Assembly (NCBI RefSeq): GCF_027579695.1
Contig: NC_083569.1
Location: forward strand, 70,797,649-70,861,648
Length of the DNA stretch: 64,000 nt
From: Neoarius graeffei
Taxonomy: Eukaryota; Chordata; Actinopteri; Siluriformes; Ariidae
Reading direction: 5' to 3'
Made by a program: the position numbers and the translations under genes. The number at the start of each line of letters is the position of its first letter. Position 1 is the stretch's first letter. Below the pieces are notes generated by a model. That model was not told the DNA's origin. It saw only the letters and a list, made by a program, of their open reading frames with translations, and did no database searches. This document shows positions 1 to 10,596 of this stretch, piece after piece.

Positions 1-121
1 GAAAAAATTTCAGAGCAACCCATTCATAACTTTTTCCGTAATGTTGCTAACAGACAAACCAACAAACAAACAAGCCAACGCTACCGAAAACATAACCTCC
101 TTGGCGGAGGTAAAAATAAAA
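1..121 (+). repeat. RTE-like LINE 3' end (window-edge fragment)
   Basis: The sequence from the left edge to about 114 (CTTTTTCCGTAATGTTGCT, an ACAAACAAAC run, then CCTCCTTGGCGGAGGTAA) is repeated almost exactly at 55745-55847. The hairpin CCTCC..GGAGG ending in a short A-rich tail is typical of the 3' end of fish RTE-type LINEs. The 5' part lies outside the window. Family name is inferred. Confidence 0.6.
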
Positions 122-149
122 TAAATACTTTCCTTTTCTTGTTTTATTT

Positions 150-410
150 TTATTTAATTGTTGGTACTGCACCCTCTTTCAATACGGGCTTACAGCCAAC
201 ACTCCTCAACAGATCAGCGGTCTCGTACAAGTCTTCAGTAAAATGTGCAGAGCAGAGGAGAGACCACTTCATAGCCGCCCAGTGTGCCCGTCAACTTCTC
301 ACAAAATGCGTCCAAATCTTTGCAGTTTGAACATTCTTGGGCCATGAATGCAATGTAAATCCACCTTCTGTCGTATTGTTACACCGGTCAGCAACACAGC
401 TACGTGGCAT
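150..410 (-). pseudogene. THAP-domain protein fragment with one internal stop
   Basis: On the minus strand an ATG at 410 opens an 86-codon frame that reads to TAA at 150-152. It is broken only by a TGA at codon 40. The N-terminus begins MPRSCVADRC, giving the first Cys pair of a C2CH THAP zinc finger (C5, C10). It is followed by a Trp-Pro around residue 23, W33, FV at 36-37, W44, and the second ligand pair in LLCSAHF (C53, H56). THAP domains bind DNA and occur in host factors and in P-element, Kolobok and some Harbinger-type transposon proteins. The frame stays open about 30 codons after the domain. The stop suggests a decayed transposon or gene relic; no splice partner was identified. It lies 1.9 kb upstream of the phospholipase C exon on the opposite strand. 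Confidence 0.72.
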
Positions 411-663
411 GGCGATAAATTAGCTCAAAATGGAGGATCGGAGTTGCAGTCAGCTCTGTGTTTTAGTATAGCGGAAATGGCGATGAGACTGATAGACTTC
501 CTGCTGTGACGTTACAGACGTCAAGGTCATTCACTCAGACTGCTACGTACTGTATATGAATCACTTTAATCGTAAAAATGACTATATTAGATTTATTGTT
601 AGCGTTTAAAACTATTCCTGTGCCATTCTTGAGGTCTCAAGGCATTTAAAAACAAAAAGTGAG
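411..663. other. Unassigned sequence upstream of repeats
   Basis: No coding frame, repeat or motif recognised. It may contain the promoter side of the THAP relic. Confidence 0.3.
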
Positions 664-1006
664 GCCATGGGTCAAGTCAAGTTTATTAGTATAGCGCTTT
701 TAACAATAAACATTGTCGCAAAGCAGCTTTACAGAATTTGAACGACTTAAAACATGAGCTAATTTTATCCCTAATCTATCCCCAATGAGCAAGCCTGTGG
801 CGATGGTGGCAAGGAAAAACTCCCTCAGACGACATGAGGAACAAACCTCGAGAGGAACCCATCCTCATTTGGGCAACAACAGACAGCATGACTATAACAT
901 TAACGGTTTTAACATGAAGTCAGTTTCGTTGATGTTATAAACTCTTCATTGATGGAAACTTGAGTGCAAAACTGTTCATGACAACTGCAGTCCTAAAGTT
1001 AGCAAG
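664..1006 (-). repeat. L2/V-SINE-like interspersed repeat
   Basis: Read on the minus strand this contains the fish repeat core TTCCTCATGTCGTCTGAGGG followed by TTTTTCCTTGCCACCATCGC, and ends in AATAAACTTGACTTGACC, a LINE-type 3' tail. The same family appears on the plus strand at 9190-9530 and 10205-10360. Family class is inferred. Confidence 0.55.
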
Positions 1007-1018
1007 TCAACTGTAGTC

Positions 1019-1386
1019 TCATTCTCATCTCATTATCTCTAGCCGCTTTATCCTGTTCTACAGGGTCGCAGGCAAGCTGGAGCCTATCCCAGCTGACTAC
1101 GGGCGAAAGGCGGGGTACACCCTGGACAAGTCGCCAGGTCATCACAGGGCTGACACATAGACACAGACAACCATTCACACCTACGGTCAATTTAGAGTCA
1201 CCAGTTAACCTAACCTGCATGTCTTTGGACTGTGGGGGAAACCGGAGCACCCGGAGGAAACCCATGCGGACACGGGGAGAACATGCAAACTCCACACAGA
1301 AAGGCCCTCACCGGCCACGGGGCTCGAACCCAGGACCTTCTTGCTGTGAGGCGACAGCGCTAACCACTACACCACCGTGCCACCCC
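1019..1386 (-). repeat. tRNA-derived SINE, type 1, full length
   Basis: Minus-strand SINE with a tRNA-like head (A box TGGTGTAGTGGTTAGCGC, B box GGGTTCGAGCCCC), a conserved body around CCAAAGACATGCAGGTTAGG, and a tail ending in GAGATGAGA. It is flanked by a perfect 12-bp target duplication TCAACTGTAGTC at 1007-1018 and 1387-1398. Confidence 0.92.
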
Positions 1387-1398
1387 TCAACTGTAGTC

Positions 1399-1800
1399 CT
1401 CAGCCATACTGTATCTGTGTATCTCCGTTGATTATTCGACAATGAAGGCACTGATAGGTGCTTGAGACTTGTTTATCAGCTGCCATGTCGATGTTCAAGA
1501 ATAAAAAACAACGGCCTTAGAAATAATGTCAGAGTTGACTTGTCTGTCTGGGTTTTGGTGAACCGATGCCAACGCAGTGCTTTTGTTCAAATGAACACAG
1601 AGCTGAAGGAACAAAACAAGGATTTGAAGTATTTCAGGAATTCTCTCAAGTCCCTTTCCCTAGTGGGAATTAAAAGTCTGATTTGGGCAATTGGTACAGA
1701 CAAGGACGACAGACAGACAGACTGATATGTGTGTGTGTGGCCGGGTTGAGTGTTTAAATCATGTTGTTTTACCCGTCATGGAGGCAGAACCCGCCTCTGA
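1399..1800. other. Upstream flank of plcb exon, no recognised gene
   Basis: No repeat or coding region recognised. Contains a short GACAGACAGACAGA run at 1706-1720 and GTGTGTGT near 1729. It may be distal promoter. Confidence 0.3.
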
Positions 1801-2335
1801 GAGAAGAGGAAAGGAGCAGTGACTGTAACTGTAAACGATAGAAGAAGAAAAGAAGGGAAAGAGAAAGAAAAGCAGCACTCCCTCGTCTGTTCGCTTTTCT
1901 CACTCACTTCCTCACCTCCCCCGTCTCTCTCTCTCCTTCACTCACTCACACTCTCTCTCTCTCTCTCGTTCACTACAAGAAAAGAAAAGCACCATGAAGG
2001 AAAAGGAAGGACACTTCACCGGGCGCGTCGGAGTCGAGTGAAAGTTTGTCGAAGGACAGAGGAAGCAGGAGGACGTGGACGGGAAGGGTATTGGTTCGAA
2101 TCAACTGCAATACACGAATGAAGCGAGCAAATGGAGTTGTAAACTGTATCAGATTGTAATACAGTGTTGCGAGTCGCCTGGTCGTTAATGTGTGACTCAG
2201 AGCTGGGCGACTTTCATACACACACACACACACACTCCTCTTCCTCCTCTCAAGTTCGTGTGGTCATCACAGGAATCGGAAAGGCTCCCTTTCAGAAGCG
2301 TGTGACAGCAGGGTGGCTCTGGTGTTACTGCAGCC
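1801..2335 (+). promoter_or_regulatory. Probable promoter / 5' leader of plcb gene
   Basis: Immediately before the coding exon is a GA-rich block (1840-1880), a CT-rich block with CTCTCTCT (1920-1970), and a more GC-rich segment (2015-2090) with CpGs. An AP-1-like TGACTCA lies at 2193-2199 and a short CA run at 2218-2235. No clear TATA box is seen, consistent with a TATA-less promoter. The start of transcription cannot be fixed. The translation start context is GCAGCCATGG, a near-ideal Kozak match. Confidence 0.5.
1994..2041 (+). other. Candidate 15-codon upstream ORF
   Basis: ATG in good context (GCACCATGA) opens a 15-codon frame ending TGA at 2039-2041, about 295 bp before the main start codon. 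It would act as a uORF only if the leader begins upstream of it, which is not known. Confidence 0.3.
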
Positions 2336-2434
2336 ATGGCTGGGGCCAAACCAGGAGTGCATGCGCTCCAGCTCAAACCGGTCTCCGTGCATGAGACCCT
2401 CAAAGGGGGAAGCAAGTTTATCAAATGGGACGAG
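2336..2434 (+). CDS. plcb3: Phospholipase C beta, first coding exon (plcb3-like)
   Basis: ATG at 2336 in CAGCCATGG context opens 33 codons that stop exactly at a splice donor (GAG|GTAAGC, GT at 2435). The peptide begins [18 protein letters not shown] and ends KFIKWDE. This is the conserved extreme N-terminus of PLC-beta, the start of the PH domain. The enzymes hydrolyse PIP2 to IP3 and diacylglycerol at the plasma membrane, activated by Gq-alpha and G-beta-gamma. The [12 protein letters not shown] segment matches vertebrate PLCB3 better than PLCB1 by recalled comparison, but ALQLKPV resembles PLCB1, so the paralogue is not certain. Exon length and donor phase 0 agree with a normal first coding exon of the family. 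No further exon was found downstream, so the protein is represented by its first 33 residues only. Confidence 0.82.
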
Positions 2435-2781
2435 GTAAGCACAGAGCATGTGTTTCATAGTGGGGTGTTCTAGTCTGTCTCAGGAGTCCTGTCTGGGTGC
2501 TGGACTAAAGTGGAGGAAGGCTGGAGTGACACTTGAGTGCTAATGAGCTAAATAAGCACTTCTTCTCTGTTGTGTTGCCGAGACAGCAGGCATTCCTGTT
2601 CAACAAGTTTCCCTAACATGCAAGGTTCACCTCCCAGCACTGCACTATAGTGCACTGTACAAGGCTCTTGTGCGCGCGACTCTTGTTTGTTTGTTTACTT
2701 GGGCATTTTGCGGAAGTTACAAATCTTCAAAGGAAACCGCCTTAGTGTTTTCATCTTTTGTTTCAAAGTAACTTTAAATAA
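2435..2781 (+). other. Start of plcb intron 1
   Basis: Intronic sequence after the GT donor; no repeat or exon recognised. Confidence 0.5.
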
Positions 2782-5165
2782 GGGTTGTTTTACAGTCAGG
2801 GTCCGCAAGCTAAAAATCACATTTAACACTTATTATCTTCAATATCAAAAGGCTTGACTAAATACACTTGGTTGTTTATTGTAGCCCTGTGATCGCTCTA
2901 TTTACCATGCAAAAAAAAAAAAAATGTGGTGATGACGTTATTTTTGGTGAATGTATGGCAATATAGGTCATATTTAGCAAAATTACTCGTGTCATTTAGA
3001 AAAAGTGCTTTTTTGACCAAAAGGGATGCACTTAAATCATTCTTTATACCATAAAACAAATATTTGGTTCCATATCATTGGAAACGTAGTTAAATTTTAA
3101 TGTTGAATGCCAGTAAGTTTTCAGACTGTTTTGATCAAATTAGTATGTAATTGTGTCAAAAAAATGTCCAATCACTTCATTTGTTTCTCCCATCTTATAG
3201 CAGATTACACAAAACTACCAAAAACTACACGTCAAAAAATGACCTGAAATCTGTTCTTTAACTTGTCCTTCACTTAAAAACTGGTACAAGAACCAGTTTG
3301 AATCAGTTTGAATTTTGGACCCCTGTGACACAAACTTTGTACCCTGATTGGTTTCAGGGGAAAGTAGCTCGTCTTATTAACACTTTAAAAAGCCCTTAGA
3401 CGTCTCCAGATGGCGTCATGCTTGAACGTGCCTACTCATTGGATGGTTATTTGCATATGGGTTGTTTTACGCAAGCTAAAAATCACATTTAACACTTATT
3501 ATCTTCAATATCAAAAGGCTTGACTAAATAAACTCAGTTGTTTATTGTAGCCCTGTGATAGCTCTATTTACCATGCAAAAAAAATGTGGTGATAACGTTA
3601 TTTTTGGTGAATGTATGGCAATATATGTCATATTTAGCAAAATTACTCGTGTCATTTAGAAAAAGTGCTTTTGTGACCAAAAGGGATGCACTTAAATCAT
3701 TCTTTATACCATAAAACAAATATTTGGTTCCATATCATTGGAAACATAGTTAAGTTTTAATGTTGAATGCCAGTAAGTTTTCAGACTACTTTGATTAAAT
3801 TAGTATGTAATTGTGTCAAAAAAAAGTCCTCTCTGAGAATCACTTCATTTGTTTCTCCCATCTTATAGCAGATTACACAAAACTATCAAAAAATGACCTG
3901 AAATCTGTTCTTTAACTTGTCCTTCACTTAAAAACTGGTACAAGAACCAGTTTGAATCAATTTGAATTTTGGACCCCTGTGACACAAACTTTGTATCCTG
4001 ATTGGTTTCAGGGGAAAGTAGCTCGTCTTATTAACACTTTAAAAAGCCCTTAGACATCTCCGGATGGCGTCATGCTTGAACGTGCCTACTCATTGGATGG
4101 TTATTTGCATATGGGTTGTTTTACAGTCAGGGTCCGCAAGCTAAAAATCACATTTAACACTTATTATCTTCAATATCAAAAGGCTTGACTAAATACACTT
4201 GGTTGTTTATTGTATCCCTGTGATCGCTCTATTTACCATGCAAAAACAAAAATGTGGTGATAACGTTATTTTTGGTGAATGTATGGCAATGTGTCATATT
4301 TAGCAAAATTACTCGTGTCATTTAGAAAAAGTGCTTTTTTGACCAAAAGGGATGCACTTAAATCATTCTTTATTCTTTAAAATGTGGTCAAGATATTGGG
4401 ACATAAATATTAGAGACAACTAACACAAAGCTTACAGCCTTATATTTAAAAGCACTATGGAAGTAGTGGATTCTGAATTGTCAAAAAAAAAAAAAAGTCC
4501 TCTCCGAGAATCACTTCATTTGTTTCTCCCATCTTATAGCAGGTTACACAAAACTACCATACACACGTCAAAAAATTACCTGAAATCTGTTCTTTAACTT
4601 GTCCTTCACTTAAAAACTGGTACAAGAACCAGTTTGAATCAATTTGAATTTTGGACCCCTGTGACACAAACTTTGTACCCTGATTGGTTTCAGGGGAAAG
4701 TAGCTCGTCTTATTAACACTTTAAAAAGCCCTTAGACGTCTCCGGATGGCGTCATGCTTGAACGTGCCTACTCATTGGATGGTTGTTTGCATACGGGTTG
4801 TTTTACAGTCAGGGTCCGCAAGCTAAAAATCACATTTAACACTTATTATCTTCAATATCAAAAGGCTTGACTAAATAAACTTGGTTGTTTATTGTAGCCC
4901 TGTGATAGCTCTATTTACCATGCAAAAAAAATTTGGTGATAACGTTATTTTTGGTGAATATATGGCAGTATATGTCATATTTAGCAAAATTACTCGTGTC
5001 ATTTAGAAAAAGTGCTTTTTTGACCACAGGTAGCTCCAAAAGGGATGCACTTACATCATTCTTTATACCATAAAACAAATATTTGGTTCCATATCATTGG
5101 AAACATAGTTAAGTTTTAATATTGAATGCCAGTAAGTTTTCAGACTACTTTGATCAAATTAGAAT
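2782..5165. repeat. Tandem repeat, ~670-bp unit, 3.5 copies
   Basis: Units begin at GGGTTGTTTT at 2782, 3459, 4113 and 4795 (spacings 677, 654 and 682 bp); the last is cut short near 5165. Shared landmarks include GCAAGCTAAAAATCACATTT, ACTGGTACAAGAACCAGTTT and GGATGGCGTCATGCTTGAAC. Unit 2 lacks CAGTCAGGGTCC near its start, and unit 3 has a divergent insert at 4375-4480. No coding frame. Copies differ by a few percent, suggesting a local expansion inside the intron. Confidence 0.9.
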
Positions 5166-5379
5166 TAGTAACTTACAGCTCCTTTATAAAATCACGCACA
5201 TTGTACTTGAGACTACTAGTTTGTTTTTAAAGCAAAGGGTCGTCACAGCAAATACTGGATTCATTTCATTTATTACTGTTTGAAGGTTTCTTTGCATGTG
5301 CCTAAGAATTTTGTACATTATTTTATATTTAACAATTATTCGCCAAAGGTGAAGTGAATATCGGTGATATGGATGGATG

Positions 5380-5757
5380 GGGGCGGCACGGTGGTGTAGT
5401 GGTTAGCGCTGTCGCCTCACAGCAAGAAGGTCCGGGTTCGAGCCCCGGGGCCGGCGAGGGCCTTTCTGTGCGGAGTTTGCATGTTCTCCCCGTGTCCGCG
5501 TGGGTTTCCTCCGGGTGCTCCGGTTTCCCCCCACAGTCCAAAGACATGCAGGTTAGGTTAACTGGTGACTCTAAACTGACCGTAGGTGTGAATGTGAGTG
5601 TGAATGGTTGTCTGTGTCTATGTGTCAGCCCTGTGATGACCTGGTGACTTGTCCAGGGTGTACCCCGCCTTTCGCCCGTAGTCAGCTGGGATAGGCTCCA
5701 GCTTGCCTGCGACCCTGTAGAAGGATAAAGCGGCTAGAGATAATGAGATGAGATGAG
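5380..5757 (+). repeat. tRNA-derived SINE, type 1, full length
   Basis: Plus-strand copy with intact A and B boxes, body, and a GAGATGAGATGAGATG tail. It is flanked by ATGGATGGATG on both sides (5369-5379 and 5758-5768). Simple GGAT repeats blur the exact target duplication. Confidence 0.88.
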
Positions 5758-5768
5758 ATGGATGGATG

Positions 5769-6609
5769 GATGTTTAACAGTTATTCCCCAAAATCGAGTC
5801 GTACATGAGCTGATTGCTGACGGGGTGCGTAGGACCAAGTTGGCTATAAGCCATGTATGACAAGATTGAGTGGAATAACTGTTTTATTCTATCCACGTTC
5901 ACTGGATTTTGAGAAACAGAGCATTTTTGTTTTTGCAGATTCGATAAATAAAAACATGGTTTCCGCTTAGAATGTAAACAAACCGGTGAAATGACAGGAG
6001 CAATTTGTGAAAAATGCTATAATAATAATTCTTGAAAAATAAAAAAGATGCGTTCTTGCCATCAAATACTTTTATTCCATGTTTTGTTGCTTTTTTTTTG
6101 TAAATGTTTTTTTTTGGTTTTGTTTTTGAGTAGAGTTTTTATTTTGTCTTCGGTTGGTTGAGCAACACACTCTGCCATTTTGTTTTTCTCTACTCACAGT
6201 ATATGAGCTGATAGCCTAGTAGTAGAGTAGACAGAGCATGCGATTGCTCATATCCAGTGAATATGGAGATAAATACGTGTGTGTGTGTATATATAATATA
6301 TGTGATGGATGGATATGGATAGAGTCCACCTGAGTTTCAAGGGTTTGCGTACAATTCGTTGACTTTGGTCAGGACTTCTTGTTGGTTTTTCTAGTTTTAT
6401 CTTCTGCCAAAGATATGTGATATATTAAAACTTTTCCAGTAATAAAATAAAAAAAAAAAGTGTAGTAAAATTAAGGAAAAGAGTACGCTCAGACACCATT
6501 ATCAAGCGAGCGTTCGTAAGTTAAGTCAACGTCCAAACATGCAGGGATAAATTAGCATAATGCTAAACAAAAAGTTTGGCCCGTAGAGAGTCCGATTGCA
6601 CGTTGACAC
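5769..6609. other. AT-rich intronic sequence with no clear gene
   Basis: Contains homopolymer T runs (6090-6130) and a GTGTGTGTATATATAATATA run near 6280. The motif TTATTCGCCAAAGG at 5337 recurs as TTATTCCCCAAAA at 5780, suggesting that an older repeat was split by the SINE. No coding sequence recognised. Confidence 0.35.
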
Positions 6610-6612
6610 TTG

Positions 6613-7393
6613 GGCTACATCCACACGACAACGGCAACGAGATTTTATTTTAAAAAATATCGCGTCCACATGGGCAACGGATCAGTAAAATATCAAGTAC
6701 ATATGGCAACGCAACGCTTGCTGAAAACGATGCAATACACATGCCACACCTCTATGTGCGCTGTAAGACGGTCCCATCGGAGACACCAGAACAATAGAAG
6801 AAGTAGGACGTATTTGCATAAACCCCTTCTTCTACCCGGCGTGAAGCACTCACAGGAACAAACACACAACAACAAGAAGAAGATGGCTGCGACTACGCGA
6901 GGAAATCGTGCCTTCTGTGTGTACAAATTAGTTTTATTAGTGTGCATAGTTTTATATAACTTAATTTTCTTATTGTGTGTGAACATTTTGAAAAGCATTT
7001 TTATATAATTTATATAACTTTTTGTATTGTGTGTGAACATTTTGAAAAGCAGTCTTATCCAATAAAAAAAAGAAATTCAAGAAACGGTTCAGTTACTTGT
7101 TTATTTAAAAGAAAAGCTGTATACAAAAGTGAATGCAATGCAGTGGTTCATACAAAACAGCGAGAGTGCTGCTTGTTCTAGTCATGTGGTTGTGACGTCA
7201 TCGTAAACAAATCCGTTCTACTCATCCAGACGACTTCGCAACGGCGCCGTTGCCAGATTTTTCCACTCTGGAACCCGTTCTCAAAAAATATCGTTTCGGG
7301 GCACCCAAAACGCCGGTGTCGTGTGGACGCCAGGCCGAAACGATAAACAATTTTATCAGATTCATCTGAATCCGTTGCCGTGTGAACAGGGCC
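6613..7393. mobile_element. Harbinger-like non-autonomous DNA element
   Basis: Terminal inverted repeats GGCTACATCCACACGACAAC (left) and GGCCCTGTTCACACGGCAAC (right, reverse-complemented). A 3-bp duplication TTG lies at 6610-6612 and 7394-7396. 3-bp duplications are characteristic of PIF/Harbinger elements. The interior (781 bp) has no convincing transposase; a GTGTGTGAACATTTTGAAAAGC segment is repeated at 6977 and 7029. Confidence 0.68.
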
Positions 7394-7555
7394 TTGGTCT
7401 TCTTTCTCCGAATTTACTCTGACACTTTCGTAAGACAGCAAAGTTCTTGTTAATGTCTTTAGGTGCAATATCATTTTTATTACACTTTGTTCTTTTAAAT
7501 CTTTACTTATAAAAAAATTAATCTCATGATAAAAATGTACATACACAAAACAACA

Positions 7556-7866
7556 TAGTGGTGCAGCAAGTAGATCTGCCACCTCCCAGGTTCGATCCTG
7601 ACCTCAGGTTACTCTCTGGATGAAGTTTCACATGTTCTTATGTTAGGAATTCTCCAGTTTCCTCCTCCTTCCACCTCCCAAAAACATGCCCAAAGATGGA
7701 TTGACTGAACTGAAATGCCCCCCTGTGTGTAAACATGTGTACATGGTGCCCTGAGATGAATTGATATCCCATCCAGGGTGTATTTCCACCTCACACCTAG
7801 TGTTCCTGGGATATGGTCCAGATCCATCACCATCCTGGTGAGGATAAAGCGGTTACTGAAGCTGAA
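7556..7866 (+). repeat. Old diverged SINE related to type 1
   Basis: Starts with a degraded A box (GTGGTGCAGCAAGTAG) and B box (GGTTCGATCCTGACC). It keeps the order of the type 1 body (CAGTTTCCTCC, CAAAAACATGCCC, CATCCAGGGTGTATTTCC) and ends with GGATAAAGCGGTTACTGAA. Heavily mutated. Confidence 0.7.
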
Positions 7867-8177
7867 TTAGCAACTACATTGGCTGAAGGAATAGATTTGA
7901 CGGTTTTACCTTTAAGCAAGTTTGAAACACTCACTTTACTATTTTCATTATTGTGCTAATGATATTTCTGTCTAATTGTAGTACCAATTGATCATCCCTG
8001 CTTATTGTTCACCTCACTGTCGAGTCTATATGATCTTTTCAAAAATATTATCAGTATCATTAGACCTTTTCCAACTAATTTGTGCTCTTCTTACACCAAT
8101 GATCCATGTGTTCGATATAGAGAGGTTATAGGTTTATTACTCAGAAGTTTTCCAGGTGAAAATCCCCCTCCCTGTTG
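7867..8177. other. No feature seen
   Basis: AT-rich sequence without recognised repeat or coding frame. Confidence 0.3.
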
Positions 8178-8512
<335 letters not shown>

Positions 8513-9189
8513 CTGAAAGTGTTGTAACTGCTGCCAGTCTCAGATGTTGCAGTTGACATGACGGAAGCCTGTATTAGGACAGGATTGTGTAAGAAGTTTT
8601 TGAACTGCAGAGTTTGTACATCTCACCAGGCCAGTGTCTCATTAATAATTAACTGTACAGGCCATGATTGTACACGAGTGGCTGGCCTTAATATATTTGC
8701 ATGGTCTATGACAATATTCAGTTTCTTAGCACACATACTTGAATATGTGTGTGTTAGACAGATAGTGTTTTTACTGGACAGTGCAGTATGATATGATGTA
8801 TGATAAAAGACCCATGATTCCATAATTCATCGTAATTTCATTGGTATCGAACTGCTTATGCTAATTTTGGCTATCCTTCTGGCCAGGGTACCAAGGGTAC
8901 TAAACTGATGTCACCAACCACAACGTTGATAGAACTCTCGGGTTAAGTCTCTAGACAGGTCAGGATTTGGATTAGTCACCATACCTCATCACTTGGTAAA
9001 CATTATTATTAGACCGAGAGTGTGAGCTCAATTATAAGTAAACCTGACTGGGTGCAATGTTTACCCATCCAAATATCAATTACGTGTGTATTAGCAATTG
9101 ATTTTATTACAGATAGATAAAGCTTATCTCATTTGATTACTGCCCAATGAATAACTGAATTCTAAAACACACAGACATAAAGAGACTCG
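8513..9189. other. No gene seen
   Basis: Plain intronic or intergenic sequence; no repeat landmark or coding frame recognised. Confidence 0.3.
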
Positions 9190-9530
9190 GTACTATGTCA
9201 TGAAACTGTCGAGTTACACATCGATCCTGAGGCACCAGTGATGCTGACCTCTTCTGCTCCTCGGACCTGCCTGATCCATCCTGATGCCCTACGTCTGGTT
9301 GGAGTCTCATCACGTCGCTCCTGTGGAGGATGGCCCCATATGGGCAGTCAAAAGTCGCACTTGGAAGATACTCTAGTCTGGACACTTACAGTAATGCATC
9401 TATGGATGAGGACTACAATTACCATGATAACTTTAGGACTGCAGTTGTCATGAACAATTTTGCACTCAAGTCAATGAACAGTTGATAACTTCAACAAAAC
9501 AGGCTTCATGTTGAAACTATAATGAATTTC
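9190..9530 (+). repeat. L2/V-SINE-like interspersed repeat (5' part)
   Basis: Contains CAGTGATGCTGACCTCTTCT and GGACTGCAGTTGTCATGAAC. The second segment also appears inverted near 979-995 inside the 664-1006 copy, showing they are one family. The conserved TTCCTCATGTCG core is missing here. Confidence 0.5.
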
Positions 9531-9611
9531 CTGGTTACACAGTTGTACTTTGTGACTATATAGGACATAGAAGTGAGTTATTTAGAATCATGTTATCTGT
9601 TATCACCCTAA

Positions 9612-10163
9612 TAATAATAATAATAATAATAATACATTTTATTTGTAGCGCCTTTCAAGGTACCCAAGGACACTTTACAGTACAGAATGTTAAAATACTA
9701 GAATGTTAAAACAATAGCAAGATGGGTAATAAAACAATAAAAAAAAATACAGGTCAGTAATGTATGTAAAAGGAAAAGAAACAAATAAAAATCAATAAGT
9801 ACATGGTAAAAGGCATTGTATCATAATACAAAATAAAATCAGAGAAAGAAGCAAATAAAATAAATGGGATAAAATAATAAAAATCAATAAGATATCATTG
9901 TGCAGGAAAAGCAAGGCTGAAGAGGTGAGTTTTGAGCATGGATTTGAATGACAAAAGGGAAGTGCATTGTCTCAGTGAAAGTGGGAGGTTGTTCCAGAGT
10001 TTAGGGCCCTGTCACCCATGGAGCGGAGGTTCGTGGAGGGGATGGACAAAAGAAGCGTGTCAGAGGAGCGTAAAGTGCGAGTGGGTAGGTATGGGTTAAG
10101 GAGACTAGTGAGGTATGTGGGTGCTAGGTTGTGTTGGGCCTTGTAGACAAGCAGGAGAATTTT
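9612..10163 (-). repeat. LINE 3' end, L2/CR1-like, with reverse transcriptase C-terminus
   Basis: On the minus strand the frame at 9972-10163 reads ILLLVYKAQHNLAPTYLTSL...RTLRSSDTLLLSIPST, the conserved C-terminal tail of L2/CR1-type LINE ORF2. It is followed by a 3' UTR and the end CTTTGAAAGGCGCTACAAAT, then an (ATT)n tail at 9609-9633. The copy is strongly 5' truncated and inactive. The reading frame is broken after DRALNS. Confidence 0.72.
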
Positions 10164-10222
10164 GAATTGGATGGGTTCCAATTGAATTGGATGGGTTCCA
10201 ATTGAATTGGATGGGTTCCAAA
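10153..10222. repeat. 20-bp tandem repeat, 3+ copies
   Basis: TTGAATTGGATGGGTTCCAA is repeated at 20-bp spacing, exactly where the LINE fragment ends and the next repeat begins. This suggests slippage at a junction. Confidence 0.85.
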
Positions 10223-10360
10223 TGAGGATGGGTTCCCTTTTGAGTCTGGTTCCTCTCAAGGTTTCTTCCTCATGTCGTCTCGGGGAGTTTTTCCTTGCCA
10301 CCGTCGCAATAGACTTGCTCATCAGGGATAAATTAGGGACAACTTGACTTGATTTACTAC
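10205..10360 (+). repeat. L2/V-SINE-like interspersed repeat, 3' part
   Basis: Carries GGTTTCTTCCTCATGTCGTC, TTTTTCCTTGCCACCGTCGC and a terminal ACAACTTGACTTGATTT. It matches the minus-strand copy at 664-860. Confidence 0.65.
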
Positions 10361-10596
10361 ACAATGGATTGTGTAAAGCATGTGCATGGATGGACTAAAG
10401 ACATTTTGCTTTGGGGCTGGTCTATAGAATGGCATCACACAGACTTATAAAAGTGCTTTTTCACCACACAGTGCACCAAATGGTTACTAATCTGAATGCA
10501 TCCAAATCTAGCAATACGTGGGTCAAGGGATTGTTTCCGTTCCTAATTACGTAACATTAGCAGTGAAAGTAGGTGGAGTTCTCTGGAGGTTATAAA

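Noticed and set aside
2336..2434. plcb1 as the gene identity
   Set aside because: Possible, since ALQLKPV is shared, but [12 protein letters not shown] fits PLCB3 better; kept as an alternative rather than the call.
5380..5460. tRNA gene
   Set aside because: The A and B boxes belong to the tRNA-derived head of the type 1 SINE; the cloverleaf is not complete and the sequence continues into the SINE body.
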